Part shown: one piece after another, positions 11,511 through 23,500 of the stretch
How positions within the stretch are numbered: the first letter of the stretch is position 1
Layout of the letters: each line of letters begins with the position of its first letter
Assembly: GCA_036245805.1 (NCBI GenBank)
Contig: BTRK01000005.1
Location: forward strand, 5,890,001-5,954,000
Direction of reading: 5' to 3'
Length of the DNA: 64,000 bases
DNA from: Pristionchus mayeri
Lineage: Eukaryota; Nematoda; Chromadorea; Rhabditida; Neodiplogasteridae
Notes under the pieces: model-generated
Told to the model about the DNA's origin: nothing
What the model saw: only the letters and a program-made list of their open reading frames with translations
Database searches by the model: none
Position numbers and translations under genes: made by a program

Positions 11511-14500
11511 CTACAAGAAGACTGCGAGCAACAACGATGCGCCAAGGAGCGTTGAGACTGGAAAGGACGAGTTTGGTTACTTCAAGAGAGTATAGAGCAT
11601 ACCGTGAACAGCTGATGACGTTGTCGAGAAAACGGTGGTAGAAGTAAAGAGTTGTGTCGAGGACGTGGGCATCAGTGAGGTGGATGGATCGGTCGACTTC
11701 GGATGCGTGATGGTACTGAAGTGATTGAATTGTCGATGAAATTGTGATACCTGGTGACATACCTGGTGACAATTGGTTCTTCAGTTTCCAAAGCTGTGGT
11801 AGTGATCTCGGGTAGCTCGACAGTAGTGGTCTTCACGGGAGGGACGTCGGGCTCGTGGGTAGTCGTGACCTCGGGAAGCTCGACAGTAGTGGTCTTCACG
11901 GGAGGGACGTGGGGTTCGTGGGTAGTCGTGACCTCGGGAAGCTCGACAGTAGTGGTCTTCACGGGAGGGACGTCGGGTTCGTGGGTAGTCGTGACCTCGG
12001 GAAGCTCGACAGTAGTGGTCTTCACGGGAGGGACGTCGGGCTCGTGGGTAGTCGTGATATCGGGAATCTCGACAGTAGTGGTCTTCACGGGAGGGACGTC
12101 GGGTTCGTGGGAAGTCGTGACCTCGGGAAGCTCGACAGTAGTGGTCTTCACGGGAGGGACGTCGGGCTCGTGGGTAGTCGTGATATCGGGAATCTCGACA
12201 GTAGTGGTCTTCACGGGAGGGACGTCGGGTTCGTGGGTAGTCGTGACCTCGGGAAGCTCGACAGTAGTGGTCTTCACGGGAGGGACGTCGGGCTCGTGGG
12301 TAGTCGTGATATCGGGAATCTCGACAGTAGTGGTCTTCACGGGAGGGACGTCGGGTTCGTGGGTAGTCGTGACCTCGGGAAGCTCGACAGTAGTGATCTT
12401 CACGGGAGGGACGTCGGGCTCGTGGGTAGTCGTGATATCGGGAATCTCGACAGTAGTGGTCTTCACGGGAGGGACGTCGGGTTCGTGGGTAGTCGTGACC
12501 TCGGGAAGCTCGAGAGTAGTGGTCTTCACGGGAGGGACGTCGGGTTCGTGGGTAGTCGTGACCTCGGGAAGCTCGAGAGTAGTGGTCTTCACGGGAGGGA
12601 CGTCGGGTTCGTGGGTAGTCGTGACCTCGGGAAGCTCGAGAGTAGTGGTCTTCACGGGAGGGACGTCGGGTTCGTGGGTAGTCGTGACCTCGGGAAGCTC
12701 GAGAGTAGTGCTCTTCACGGGAGGGACGTCGGGTTCGTGGGTAGTCGTGACCTCGGGAAGCTCGAGAGTAGTGGTCTTCACGGGAGGGACGTCGGGTTCG
12801 TGGGTAGTCGTGACCTCGGGAAGCTCGACAGTAGTGGTCTTCACGGGAGGGACGTCGGGTTCGTGGGTAGTCGTGACCTCGGGAAGCTCGACAGTAGTGG
12901 TCTTCACGGGAGGGACTTCGGGTTCGTGGGTAGTCGTGACCTCGGGAAGCTCGAGAGTAGTGCTCTTCACGGGAGGGACGTCGGGTTCGTGGGTAGTCGT
13001 GATATCGGGAATCTCGACAGTAGTGGTCTTCACGGGAGGGACGTCGGGTTCGTGGGTAGTCGTGACCCCGGGAATCTCGACAGTAGTGGTCTTCACGGGA
13101 GGGACGTCGGGGTCGTGGGTAGTGGTGAACTCGGGAAGCTCGACAGTAGTTGTATCTAGCTGCAGTATCGGATAGAGCCGAATGAGGTATGACTCTTTTT
13201 CTCCAGCGCCGGTTGGATCCCAAGTGATGTTCACATTCTGAAATTGGGTATACGATCAGTTATATAACTTTTATAATTTTCAAATGTTAGTTTCATCTTA
13301 AGTGTCAGATGTGTATGACTCTCCTACCATTAGATAAACCATCTTAATCCTACACTAAGTAAATATTGCACATACAATTAATCAATTCTAAGCGTAACCA
13401 ACAAACTCACACTAGTTCGCAGCTCGAATAGAGGGTCATGTAAGTTGCCATGAAATCTGAATTTAACAAATTTGGAGATTAAAAATTCGAAGTAAAGTTG
13501 GTGATAAAATAAGTAGGAACTTACCGAAGCTCGTATGTGCCCCATTCATCTACATAAAACAAGCTCAGTTTGGCATCATCGACATTGAAAGTTGCACCCT
13601 CGTAGATATGGATGATGCTGAAATATGATGCTTCACATTCAAATGGGGGCTCTGTTACACTTTAGAGGTCCCATGACAGTTTAGAGGTCCCAAGTGTCAG
13701 TTTAGAGGTCCCAAGGTATGTTTTGTCAGATTAGAGGTCCCATATACATTTTAGAGGTCCCATGACATTTGTCAGTATAGAGGTCCCATGGTAATGTAAG
13801 TTTAGAGGTCCCATCCAGATTAGAGGTCCCAACCAGTTTAGAGGTCCCATCAGTTTAGAGGTCCCAAGAAATCCGACAACTCTCTGAGATAAAAAAAAGA
13901 AAATTCTAGCAACTGTAACAGATGGTCGACGACCCTCAGACAATTCTAAATGATCTGAAAGTTTGTCGACAACCATTATAAAATGTGGACGGCTCTGAGA
14001 GATGGCCGGCAGCTTTCAAAAAACTTTTTTCAGGCTCTAGCAGACTGGCGACGACCACTAAAAATGTGTGGTCACTCACAAATGGTCGACGACCATCAGA
14101 AAATGTTGACAGAAAATGTTCTCCTTCAGATACATTGCATTATACATTATACGAGGTCCTTCATGATTTTCTTATTGATGCCAGACCTCCTTGGATCCGT
14201 CAACATTTCCCGAAGGCGTTCATAATTTTACAGCTGTCGTAAAAATTGAATGATAGCCATCGAAATAAGGGGTGATTCTGATAGATGTTTGATTATTCCG
14301 AAAAACATCGGAATTTTAACAATACCTTCGTAATTTTCTGAAGGAATTCCGAATCGAAATACCACATTCATAATTGTCTGAGGGACATCGGAAATCTCAC
14401 AAGGTCGCTGGAAATTTCTGAAGATCGTCAACCGTCATTTCTCAGATACATGAGATTTTATGAGGACCGTCAGAATTTTAGAAGGCATCTGGTGAGTTTT

Positions 14501-17500
14501 AGATTTTAGATTTTAGAAGGCATCTGGCATCTGGTAGTGAGTTGCATCTGGGATGGCCGGAATAATATTTGAAATTGGGTGGGGCATCTGGAGAGTCGAC
14601 CGTCTGAAAGCGCTATCAGAATTTTCTGGAGGTCGTCGGGCTTACATAAGGGCAGATATATTTTTTTGAAGGATTTATGAGAGACTATCTGGTAGGATTC
14701 ACCATAGGTCGTACAACGAAAAATAAAGTGTTGATTTTAAGATGTTCCTAGGGGTAACTTTTCAGGTAAAATTCAATAATCGACCTAAAGCCGTATCTGG
14801 AACCCTCATTTCGTGTGTTGCGCTGAAGTTGGGCGGTCGGTTTTCGTATTTTTTGAACGGCTCATCCAAACCCCTTACATGAGGGTTGGCATTTTGTAAC
14901 ACTCTCCAAAAACTATAACACTCCCCAAAAAATTATATCTATCAGGTTGGTCGGAAAGTCTTTGTCTATGGATTTGTGTTGACACTGCTCGTCGCAAATA
15001 CCCTTTGGCTTTCCATCGTTTCTAGTGAATAACAATCAGTGAGGGACCTTTATAGTAAGCAAGTTCCCATTCCCTTCCCTTCAGTCAGGCTCTAATAGAG
15101 CAACGATGTATGATCCTAGTGACATCAACTTCAGCCATGTTCTGCTTTCCCTCCTCCTATCCCACACCACAATGACGATTAGCTGGCCCTACTAAAGAAT
15201 CTTTATGACACGCATGTCCACACTACAACACCATGCGGAATTGGTTATATCGCTTCGAATAAGACGACCTTTCCCTCAATGATTAGGAGACCCCTTGAGA
15301 TGGACTTTCAAACGTTAAAGAAAGTAGCGGAACGAGCCCATTCCCAACCGTCCGTGAAATGGGCATCACACTTGTGGTCCATCATACCATAGTAGGAGAA
15401 GTGTTGATAACTCTTGGAATGCCGAAAATTGGGAGTTGATTCACCCCTCATGACTTGAGCCAAGCCAACCATGACTACCGAGTCGACGATTCCATGATCC
15501 TCTTCACCCTTCACGGTGGGGATCGGTAGCCGAACCGGCTCATAACCGTTTATGAGAGAGGGATCCCATATGGTACCAACAACAGGAGAGCCCAGTGGAT
15601 TGGAGAAGGATAGCCCCCACAGGATGTCCTCAAACCTGCTATTCGCCCCGAAAAAATTATGCTGCCTTTGTGGTGGGAAGTGGATGGCACGATCTAATCG
15701 GAGCTGCTAACCGAGGGTTTGACAATTACGAGGGCCAAGTGCGTCACATAACTACAGAATCTGAAGAATTCAGTCGATCGTTCAAGCCTGAAGGACACGA
15801 AAGTGTATTATCAGCACGATGACCCCGTCGCCATGTCTCCAATCAAGTCAAGTAAAAACTGACTGGATACGGATGGGCGGTTCTCCCCAGCTCCCCGTAT
15901 TCTCCTGACTTGGCCCCTTCAGATTATAGGCCTTTCGCAAACCTGGCCCATGCCCTGAGATATACAAGCTTAATTTCCCGTGAAAGTCTCGTGTCGGCTC
16001 ACATGCATTACTTTGCTTCGCTCCAAGACGGGTTAAACAGGAAGGGGATACACACATTGAAGGTATGTTGGGCACACATTGTCAATAATGATGACACGTA
16101 TAATTTACCTCTTGTTATTGTTTCCTCAAAGAAACAAAGTTTTGAAAAAGTGACAAAGACTTTCCGACCAACCTAATACATATCATACACCACGAGACAA
16201 ATCCACGGCAACTCTGAAAGATCTTGAATGGTGCTGGAAATATTACTCAATTTAGGCTACTTTCCCAGCGCACAATTGTGTAAAGTAGGGTGTCAATTGT
16301 AACTTCAAAATTTTGTACATCAGGCAGTTGCCCCGTAGTTTAGAGCCGCAGGACCGTTTAGGAATCTCCGATCATCTCTGAGATCGGTCAGATTTTTTTA
16401 GGACCATCTACCATGTCTGACACAAATTCATGAGTTTGAGCCGAGTAGGCGCGCATTCCCATTACGATAATCAAATACACCACGTTAGATCTAGTCTCCA
16501 ATATTACAAAGTATTTCGTAATTTTGTCAACGAATTTCGAAATGGCATCATTCGAAGTGCATCTGACAAAAGTTTGGAACAGGTCAAATCAATACGAAGT
16601 CGCGGAGTGATCAATAGTAGTGTTAGTAATCGGAGTGATCTATAGTAGTGTTAGTAATCTATACTCCTTTGAATTCATCGATACGCCAATATCTGGACTA
16701 GGAAAAACGACTTTGGACACATTTGTCGACCCATCAGTAGGATCGGACCCATCTGGTGTGTTCGGACAACACTTCTGATGTGACCTCTAAACTGGATGGG
16801 ATATACAGTCGCGCCGGAAAGTATCCGTACGATTTGAAGTTTTGCCATCACTTTTGTTCTAGATTAGATCTAATTCCGAAATTTTGCAGATATGTAGCAA
16901 ATTCATCGAGGATTACGATACACATATTTCGGTTCCACAAACATTTTTTTAAGATTGCATAGTGATGACGAAATCGAATTTCACTTTTTCAAACATGCAT
17001 TATTCTTACATAGATTTTTTCCAGCTGGCCAACCTTTCTGACGTTGGAGATAGGACCGAGGCCTAACCAGAATAAATTTTTGAAGTTGCTGCTCAGTCGC
17101 ACATTCGCTGTAGCCGTCCTGCAAAAACGGGGTCTAAAATTTTTAACTCTGCTTACAGAGTAGTTGGAGACCCGTTCAAAGCGTCAAAATGATCGCCATC
17201 GTTAATGCAGATGATTCTGAGAATATGAAAACAATATCTTATAATTTGCCCTCAGGGCATGAAAAAAATCACTTTTTCACATGGGCACGGAAATGCATGT
17301 TAAAATCTGATTTTTGCTTAGTCATGTTCACAATGTCCTAGATATGTGATTGCCAACTTTTTAGAGTGTTTGGATATCTTTCCTGGCCGCGGCGATCGTC
17401 TTTCGGAGGTGCACCGTGGCCCTGAGTACATGGCGAAAAAAAAGTTTGTGGAAAAGTTAAGGAAACCATATGTTATTGGGTGTACAAGTCCAACATGTTC

Positions 17501-20500
17501 TGGAGAAATGATTTCCAACTTTTTGAAATGTTTTATTAACTTTGGGTAAAGTTGGAGATTGAGTGCTGACGAAAATAGCGGATCGGGGACTCGATAGTGC
17601 CTCCGAAAACCGATCGCGGTGGACAGAAAAGATATCCAAACGCTCTAAAAAGTTGGAAATCATATATCTAGGACATTGAGAGCATGACTAAGCAAAAATC
17701 AGATTTTAATATGCATTTCCCGAAAAGATATGAACCTCCAAAAAGTGCCCATGTGAAAAAGTGATTTTTTCATGCCCTGAGGGCAAATTATAAGATATTG
17801 TTTTCATATTCTCAGAGTCATCTGCATTAACGATGGCGATCATTTTGACGCTTCGAACGGGTCTCCAACTACTCTGGAAGCAGAGTTAAGAATTTTAGAC
17901 CCGTTTTTGCAGGACGGCTACAGCGAATGTGCGACTGAGCAGCAACTTCAAAAAATTATTATGGTTAGGCCTCGGTCACTTTTTGATTTTGCTGTAACTT
18001 TTTGCCCAGGGCAGGCATCATTCTGCCACTAAGGTAGCATGTGCCAAATTCATTGGAGATTATGGCCATGGTATTGGGGTATGACGCAATAGCCTAATCA
18101 TTGCGTAGTGATGACGCAATAAAAATGTACTTTTTCAAAATGGCTTTATTCTTACATAGATTTTTTTCCTACTTGCCACAATTTCTGTGGTTGAGATATG
18201 TCTGAGGACTACCCAGAAAAAATTTTTGCTGCGTGGTCGCACATTGGCTGCAGACTTGCTGCAAAATGGAGGTCGAAAATACAGATCTCGGCTCCTAGAT
18301 AAGCTAGAGACTCGTTCAAAGCGTCAAAATGATCGTAATCACAATTCCACATGATCCTGAGAATAAGAAAACGATCGGTCAACATTTGCCCTCAGGGCAC
18401 CAAAAAATCACTTTTTTGAATGCTCATTTTTTTGACATTCATAACTTTCTGGGCAGTTTTCGGGAAAATCTGGTTTTTATGTGAAAATGTTCAAAATGTA
18501 TTAAAGATATGATGCCCAACTTTTTAGACTGTTTGGATAACTTTCCTGAACATTCTCACATAAAAACCAGATTTTTCCGAAAACTTCCCAGAACGTTATG
18601 AATGTACAAAAAATGAGCATGCAAAAAAGTGATTTTTTGGTGCCCTGAGGGCAAATGTTGACCGAGTGTTTTCTTATTCTCAGGATCATGTGGAATTGTG
18701 ATTACGATCATTTTGACGCTTTGATCGAGTCTCTAGCTTATCTAGTAGCCGAGATCTGTATTTTCGACCTCCATTTTGCAGCAAGTCTGCAGCCAATGTG
18801 CGACCACGCAGCAACTTCAAACAATGTTTCTGGGTAGTCCTCAGACATATCTCCAACCACAGAAAGTGTGGCCAATAGGAAAAAAATCTATGTAAGAATA
18901 AACCCATTTTGAAAAAAGTACATTTTTATTGCGTCATCACTACGCAATGATTAGGCTATTGCGTCATACCCCAATACCATGGCCATAATCTCCAATGAAT
19001 TTGGCACATGCTACCTTAGTGGCAGAATGATGCCTGCCCTGGGCAAAAAGTTGCAGCAAATTCAAAAAGTGCGCACTCACTTATGCGCGACTATACATGG
19101 ATCGTAATTTAACTATTCGTTTGGGACCTCTAAACTGGGAGAATCATGGGACCTCTAATCTGATGGGACCTCTAAACTGACAAGGGACCATCATGGGACC
19201 TCTAAACTGGATGGGACCTCTAAACTTATGGTACCTCTAATCTGATGGGACCTCTAAACTGTAAGTAGTTGCCACGTAACCTTGCAATTTTCGTTGGGAC
19301 CTCTAAACTGTCATGGGACCTCTAAACTGATATGAGACCTCTAAAGTGTAACATAGCCCAAATGGGCACAGCGAGAATAATATTAATCTTAATAACACTC
19401 GAATTCGGGTACTTCGCGGACTCGTGATAATCATGTATAAATCAAACGCAATAAATTACCTCTCCGAATATAATTCGTACTTTGTTGGGACTTCATAGAG
19501 CGACGAATGGAAGGTCTACAATTATTGACATATTTGTCGCTATTTGTTTTAATATCTATAATTTCTTAATTTCAAGCATTAATTAATGATTCAGTGTCTC
19601 ATGAGCTGATAAACTATGAGGACTTCGTAAGAAGTGCATCTTCAATATGGATTAGAAAGCGCGTGGAATTACAGGAGGCATTTTTGCGAACAAATCACTA
19701 TCATTCACCCGAGCGCTGTTCGGATCCTGCGACTCGCAACTGATGTAGCCGGGTGATGTAATGAAGGTGGGTGTATCCAGCGAAAATTCGTAAGCTGAAG
19801 GGTATTAAGTTAATCGACGATTGCTGAACCACCCCTGCTCTCGTCACATTCACACTTCCCCAATAATCATTGCACGACAAATTAGCATAAAATTTGATCA
19901 CGTATACGCTTTGTTTTTTCATCGTACAGATCAATCATAATTATGATACATTCGATTCACTATGACTTATACACGTCTAACTCTGGTTTCTCCCAACCAG
20001 TTGTTAACCAGTGCCCTGACCAGTTGCTGGCGGGTTCCCCACCAACTGGTTGAGGGACTGTTTAACAACTGGTTGGCTACTGGTCAACCAGTGGTTGAGA
20101 GGCCTCCTACCGTATGTGAGTTTAGATGATCAGGTGGATTATTCATACTCGAGAAGAGGAGTGCCCCTTACGGTAGTCAACTCTCACACGGATCTTCCGT
20201 GTTTTGGGAGTAGCTACATTCAAAATACGATCTTGTAGATCGTAGGATCAGCCATGGCTTTCTCTTAGAAAGGCGGTTTAGGTTGCGCGATGGGTCTCTC
20301 GTAGGCTGAGCGCTCTCTAGTCGCGCCGGCATCGAGTCGACCTCACCTAACCAGTTGTCAACCAGTGGTTGACAACTGGTCAGCTTGCTAATGGTTAACA
20401 ACTGGTCAGGGGACTGGTCAACAACTGGTTCGCCGAAACTCCGCCCATTCCAACTGGTTAACAACTGGTTGGGAGAAACCAGAGAAGCTCAAACCTTCCT

Positions 20501-23500
20501 CGACGTTGACAGAAATTCCGATGCCGGAGCTGTTGTATGTTTCACGGTCGAACACGAGAGTGAGCAGCGGACCGTTGAACCAGAGGTTAAGGTCCTGGTA
20601 GGTTGAGGGGTCTCTGGAAATTAGAGTTCGAAATTATGGTCGTCGTCCCTTCAGTTTCCACACTCTCTCGCCAATATACCGGTCGAGAGAGTGTGGAAAC
20701 TGAAGAGACGATGACCCGAATTTCGAACACTACTGGAAATCCATCCAATTTTGGTGTCATCTTGCATTATTGAATCATGAAGATCATGCTAGAGTTTCTT
20801 CGCCTCTTCATATCACGGACTTTCAAGACCGGTAGGGCAGTGAGAAAGTGCATTGAATGAAGTTAAAAGCGGAATCGTTTCTGGAACAAGAAAAAACCAC
20901 ACTCACTGCTGCTCGAGAGCGTTTTCACAGTTATCGGAACCGCCCAAGAGCACGGTGTCGAAGCCAGATGCAGTGACGGTCATGGTCATCTTCTGCAAAA
21001 AGAGTAACTCTTTGAGAATCCTGTGGTGTATACATTCATGAAAATATGACAGTGCACTGATAATTGGCAAGGATTGGTTCTAGTTGGTAATTTCAAATGG
21101 ACTCTATTAATTTTTCTGCATCTGCATCATTTGGACCAGTATGGACTGTATGGAAAAACGTAAAAATGCACAATTCCCTTTAGTTCACTCTATACTTGCA
21201 GCAATACCCCGGAAGTATTCGTCGACAGCGAGAATCCCTCTGTGCTCATCACAGTGATCGTTTGTTGATCGGGAGTGAGCAGGGTGAAGTCCTTGAAGAA
21301 GTTCACATCGTAGACCTGGACTGGCACATCTGCAACATTGGTATTAATGTGTTTATAATTTAACCCTCCCTCCGAATAAACATTTTCAGGTTGACAGTCG
21401 AATAGCTTAGGTGACTCACTCCACTGTTGTGTGCTATGGCGCAAGAAAAAAAGAAAAGACACAAGCACATCAAAAAATAATCTAACGACGAAACTACTCG
21501 AAAAGTGTTATCAATGACTCGTCTGACTCTCTTCAGTTTCCACGCTCTCTCCTCTCTTTGACTGGCGAGAGAGCGTGTAAATTGAGGAGAGTAAGACCAT
21601 TGCTCCAATGACTCACCATCGTCCGCCTGCACAATCCACAACAGGAAAGGTGCGGCTTCGTGATGCTTGTTCTTGTTGTAGACGGTGAGTTGGGCTTCTT
21701 TTTGCTGATAGACATTTTGTTAGCAATTTGATTCAAATCCTAAAGAGAATCGATGTACTTACCCATACGAACCAGTAGCCTTTCTCGTTTCCGTTTCGCT
21801 TCCATGTTGAAAGAGTCACAAAACTTAAACAAAATAATCATCACTGTTTGGTACATCAATCATGAGCAATATTTGCAATAGACCACTCACTTCATGAGGA
21901 AATGCTTGAACATGCCAATTGACAATCCGAGTGCGAGTTTCTCTGATGATTTTGGAAGAGAAACGTAGACTCGGCATGTGCCATTGCAAAGCATAGGCAC
22001 GTCGAACTGGAAATTGGCAATACATGTTCGCATCTGTGTACATTTATGTCCCACAAACTCAAAGACATTTCGGAGTAATAATGATATATCATAGCGAAAA
22101 TACGAAAATATCGATAATTGTACCGTATCTTTGCCGACAACATCCGATTCGTCAATGAGTACCGAATTCGAGAACAGGAAATATGCATCTGGAATGGGCT
22201 GGTTACATGAAGGAAAAGGTTCACTCCGACATTTCTTAAGGGATGGCTTCTTAATGAATTATATATTATGCGTGTTTTCTTGTCGATCAGAACAGTGATC
22301 GAATTCGCACTTCAAGCGCCCCTACTTCAAGAATGACAAAAGCAACGAGCAAAAGCGGATTAGTCGACTCAAGAAGACTAGAGTTTGCAGTACCGCACAC
22401 AGACTCGTCATTTATATTATTCCCTCGTGACGCCCAGCTAGAGAGTGTGTGGAGTGAACCGATGGGTTGCTGGATGGGTTGATTACTATAGTCTAACATG
22501 TCGTCAGCATTTAAAAATATTGTTCAAAGCTTTTTATGGAAAATTTGGTAGCCTTCTTATCAGTGACCGGATTGCATGTGCCCAGTGGAGACCACTAGCA
22601 AACACAATTGTGATTCACCGATTAAACTAATAATGATTTTAAAATACCAAAAATTGAATGATCACTCACTCTCTTATTAGGTTGTCCCATAATTAGTGTC
22701 GCCATTTTTTAAAATAATATTTCGCTGGAACAAGGAAAGTATTTGAGTTGTTGTATAATGCATTAGATACAGTGGCCAGCACTACATTTTAGGTGCATCA
22801 GCGAGTAAAGACATTGCCGTGAAGGGGAATTAGACGATTGCAAAATTTTTGCTAATTTTTCGATGATCTTAAAATTGAAAAAAATCCACTCTAATTCACA
22901 GATAAAAATAAGTGTGCAGTGAATAGTTACTCTCTATGGGCAAATAAGATTATTTGACACAATCCCTGTCTCCCAAAATGCTTTGCGGGGTCACTGCAAA
23001 ACCCACAATTTTCAACGTGGTTTTTAAAATGCAGCGGATTTTCTTTCCGGAACAATATGGAATCGTTTACAAATAATTGTATTTGAATTAGCATAGCCAA
23101 ATAAGCTAAGTTGGAGCATTGGAAATACTAAAATCATGAAATCGACCCTTTTGAAACTCCCCTCCGATGAAATTTTGTGAAATATTTCAGCAATAGTTTC
23201 AGAAAACTATGTTTTAGAAGCATTAATGTGAAGTGTCATGCATTACCTTTCCACCCTTAGTACTAGGGATTTTAAACTTAACTCGTAAAATAACTATAAA
23301 TTTTTGAAAAAAAGGTTGGAAATTCCATACTTTTACTTATTGAATCATCATTAGGCAATGTAAGCTGGAGATCAGTGTGCGATAAATTACGTAACATGAG
23401 TCTTCTATTAAATACATCATGAGGTAATGAAGGCGTTTGATTGTTTACGAGAAATTAAATGTGGAAGAAAAACGACACGAATTATGGGACAACCCAATAC

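Larger units (their letters stand above)
16806..19093. mobile_element. 2.3-kb Tc1-like element made of two palindromes
   Basis: The ends read CAGTCGCGCC (left) and TAGTCGCGC (right, inverted), each preceded by TA (16804-16805 and 19094-19095), as expected for a Tc1/mariner-type insertion. The interior consists of two adjacent long inverted repeats (about 17050-17986 and 18000-19060). No open transposase frame was found. It is probably non-autonomous. Confidence 0.6.
13648..19358. mobile_element. 5.7-kb non-autonomous DNA element with subterminal repeats
   Basis: The terminal inverted repeats begin GGCTCTGTTACACTTTAGAG on the left and, read inward from the right end, GGCTATGTTACACTTTAGAG (one mismatch), flanked by the 8-bp duplication CAAATGGG. 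An 8-bp duplication points to the hAT or Merlin/P type of transposition. Just inside each end are about ten copies of a TTTAGAGGTCCCA motif, oriented inward (13662-13870 and, inverted, 19118-19350), which would suit clustered transposase binding. No transposase of its own was found. The interior contains a dead mariner (14942-16176) and a 2.3-kb palindromic element (16806-19093). It sits in an intron of the minus-strand surface-protein gene. Confidence 0.8.

Noticed and set aside
11754..13175. Very long plus-strand open frames across 11.8-13.2 kb (and likewise 25.8-28.4 kb and 59.6-60.6 kb)
   Set aside because: They are antisense or frame-shifted shadows of the in-frame minisatellites: a repeat unit divisible by three with no stop in a frame keeps that frame open for the whole array. 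The Thr/Pro-rich minus-strand frame is the one linked to paralogous exons.
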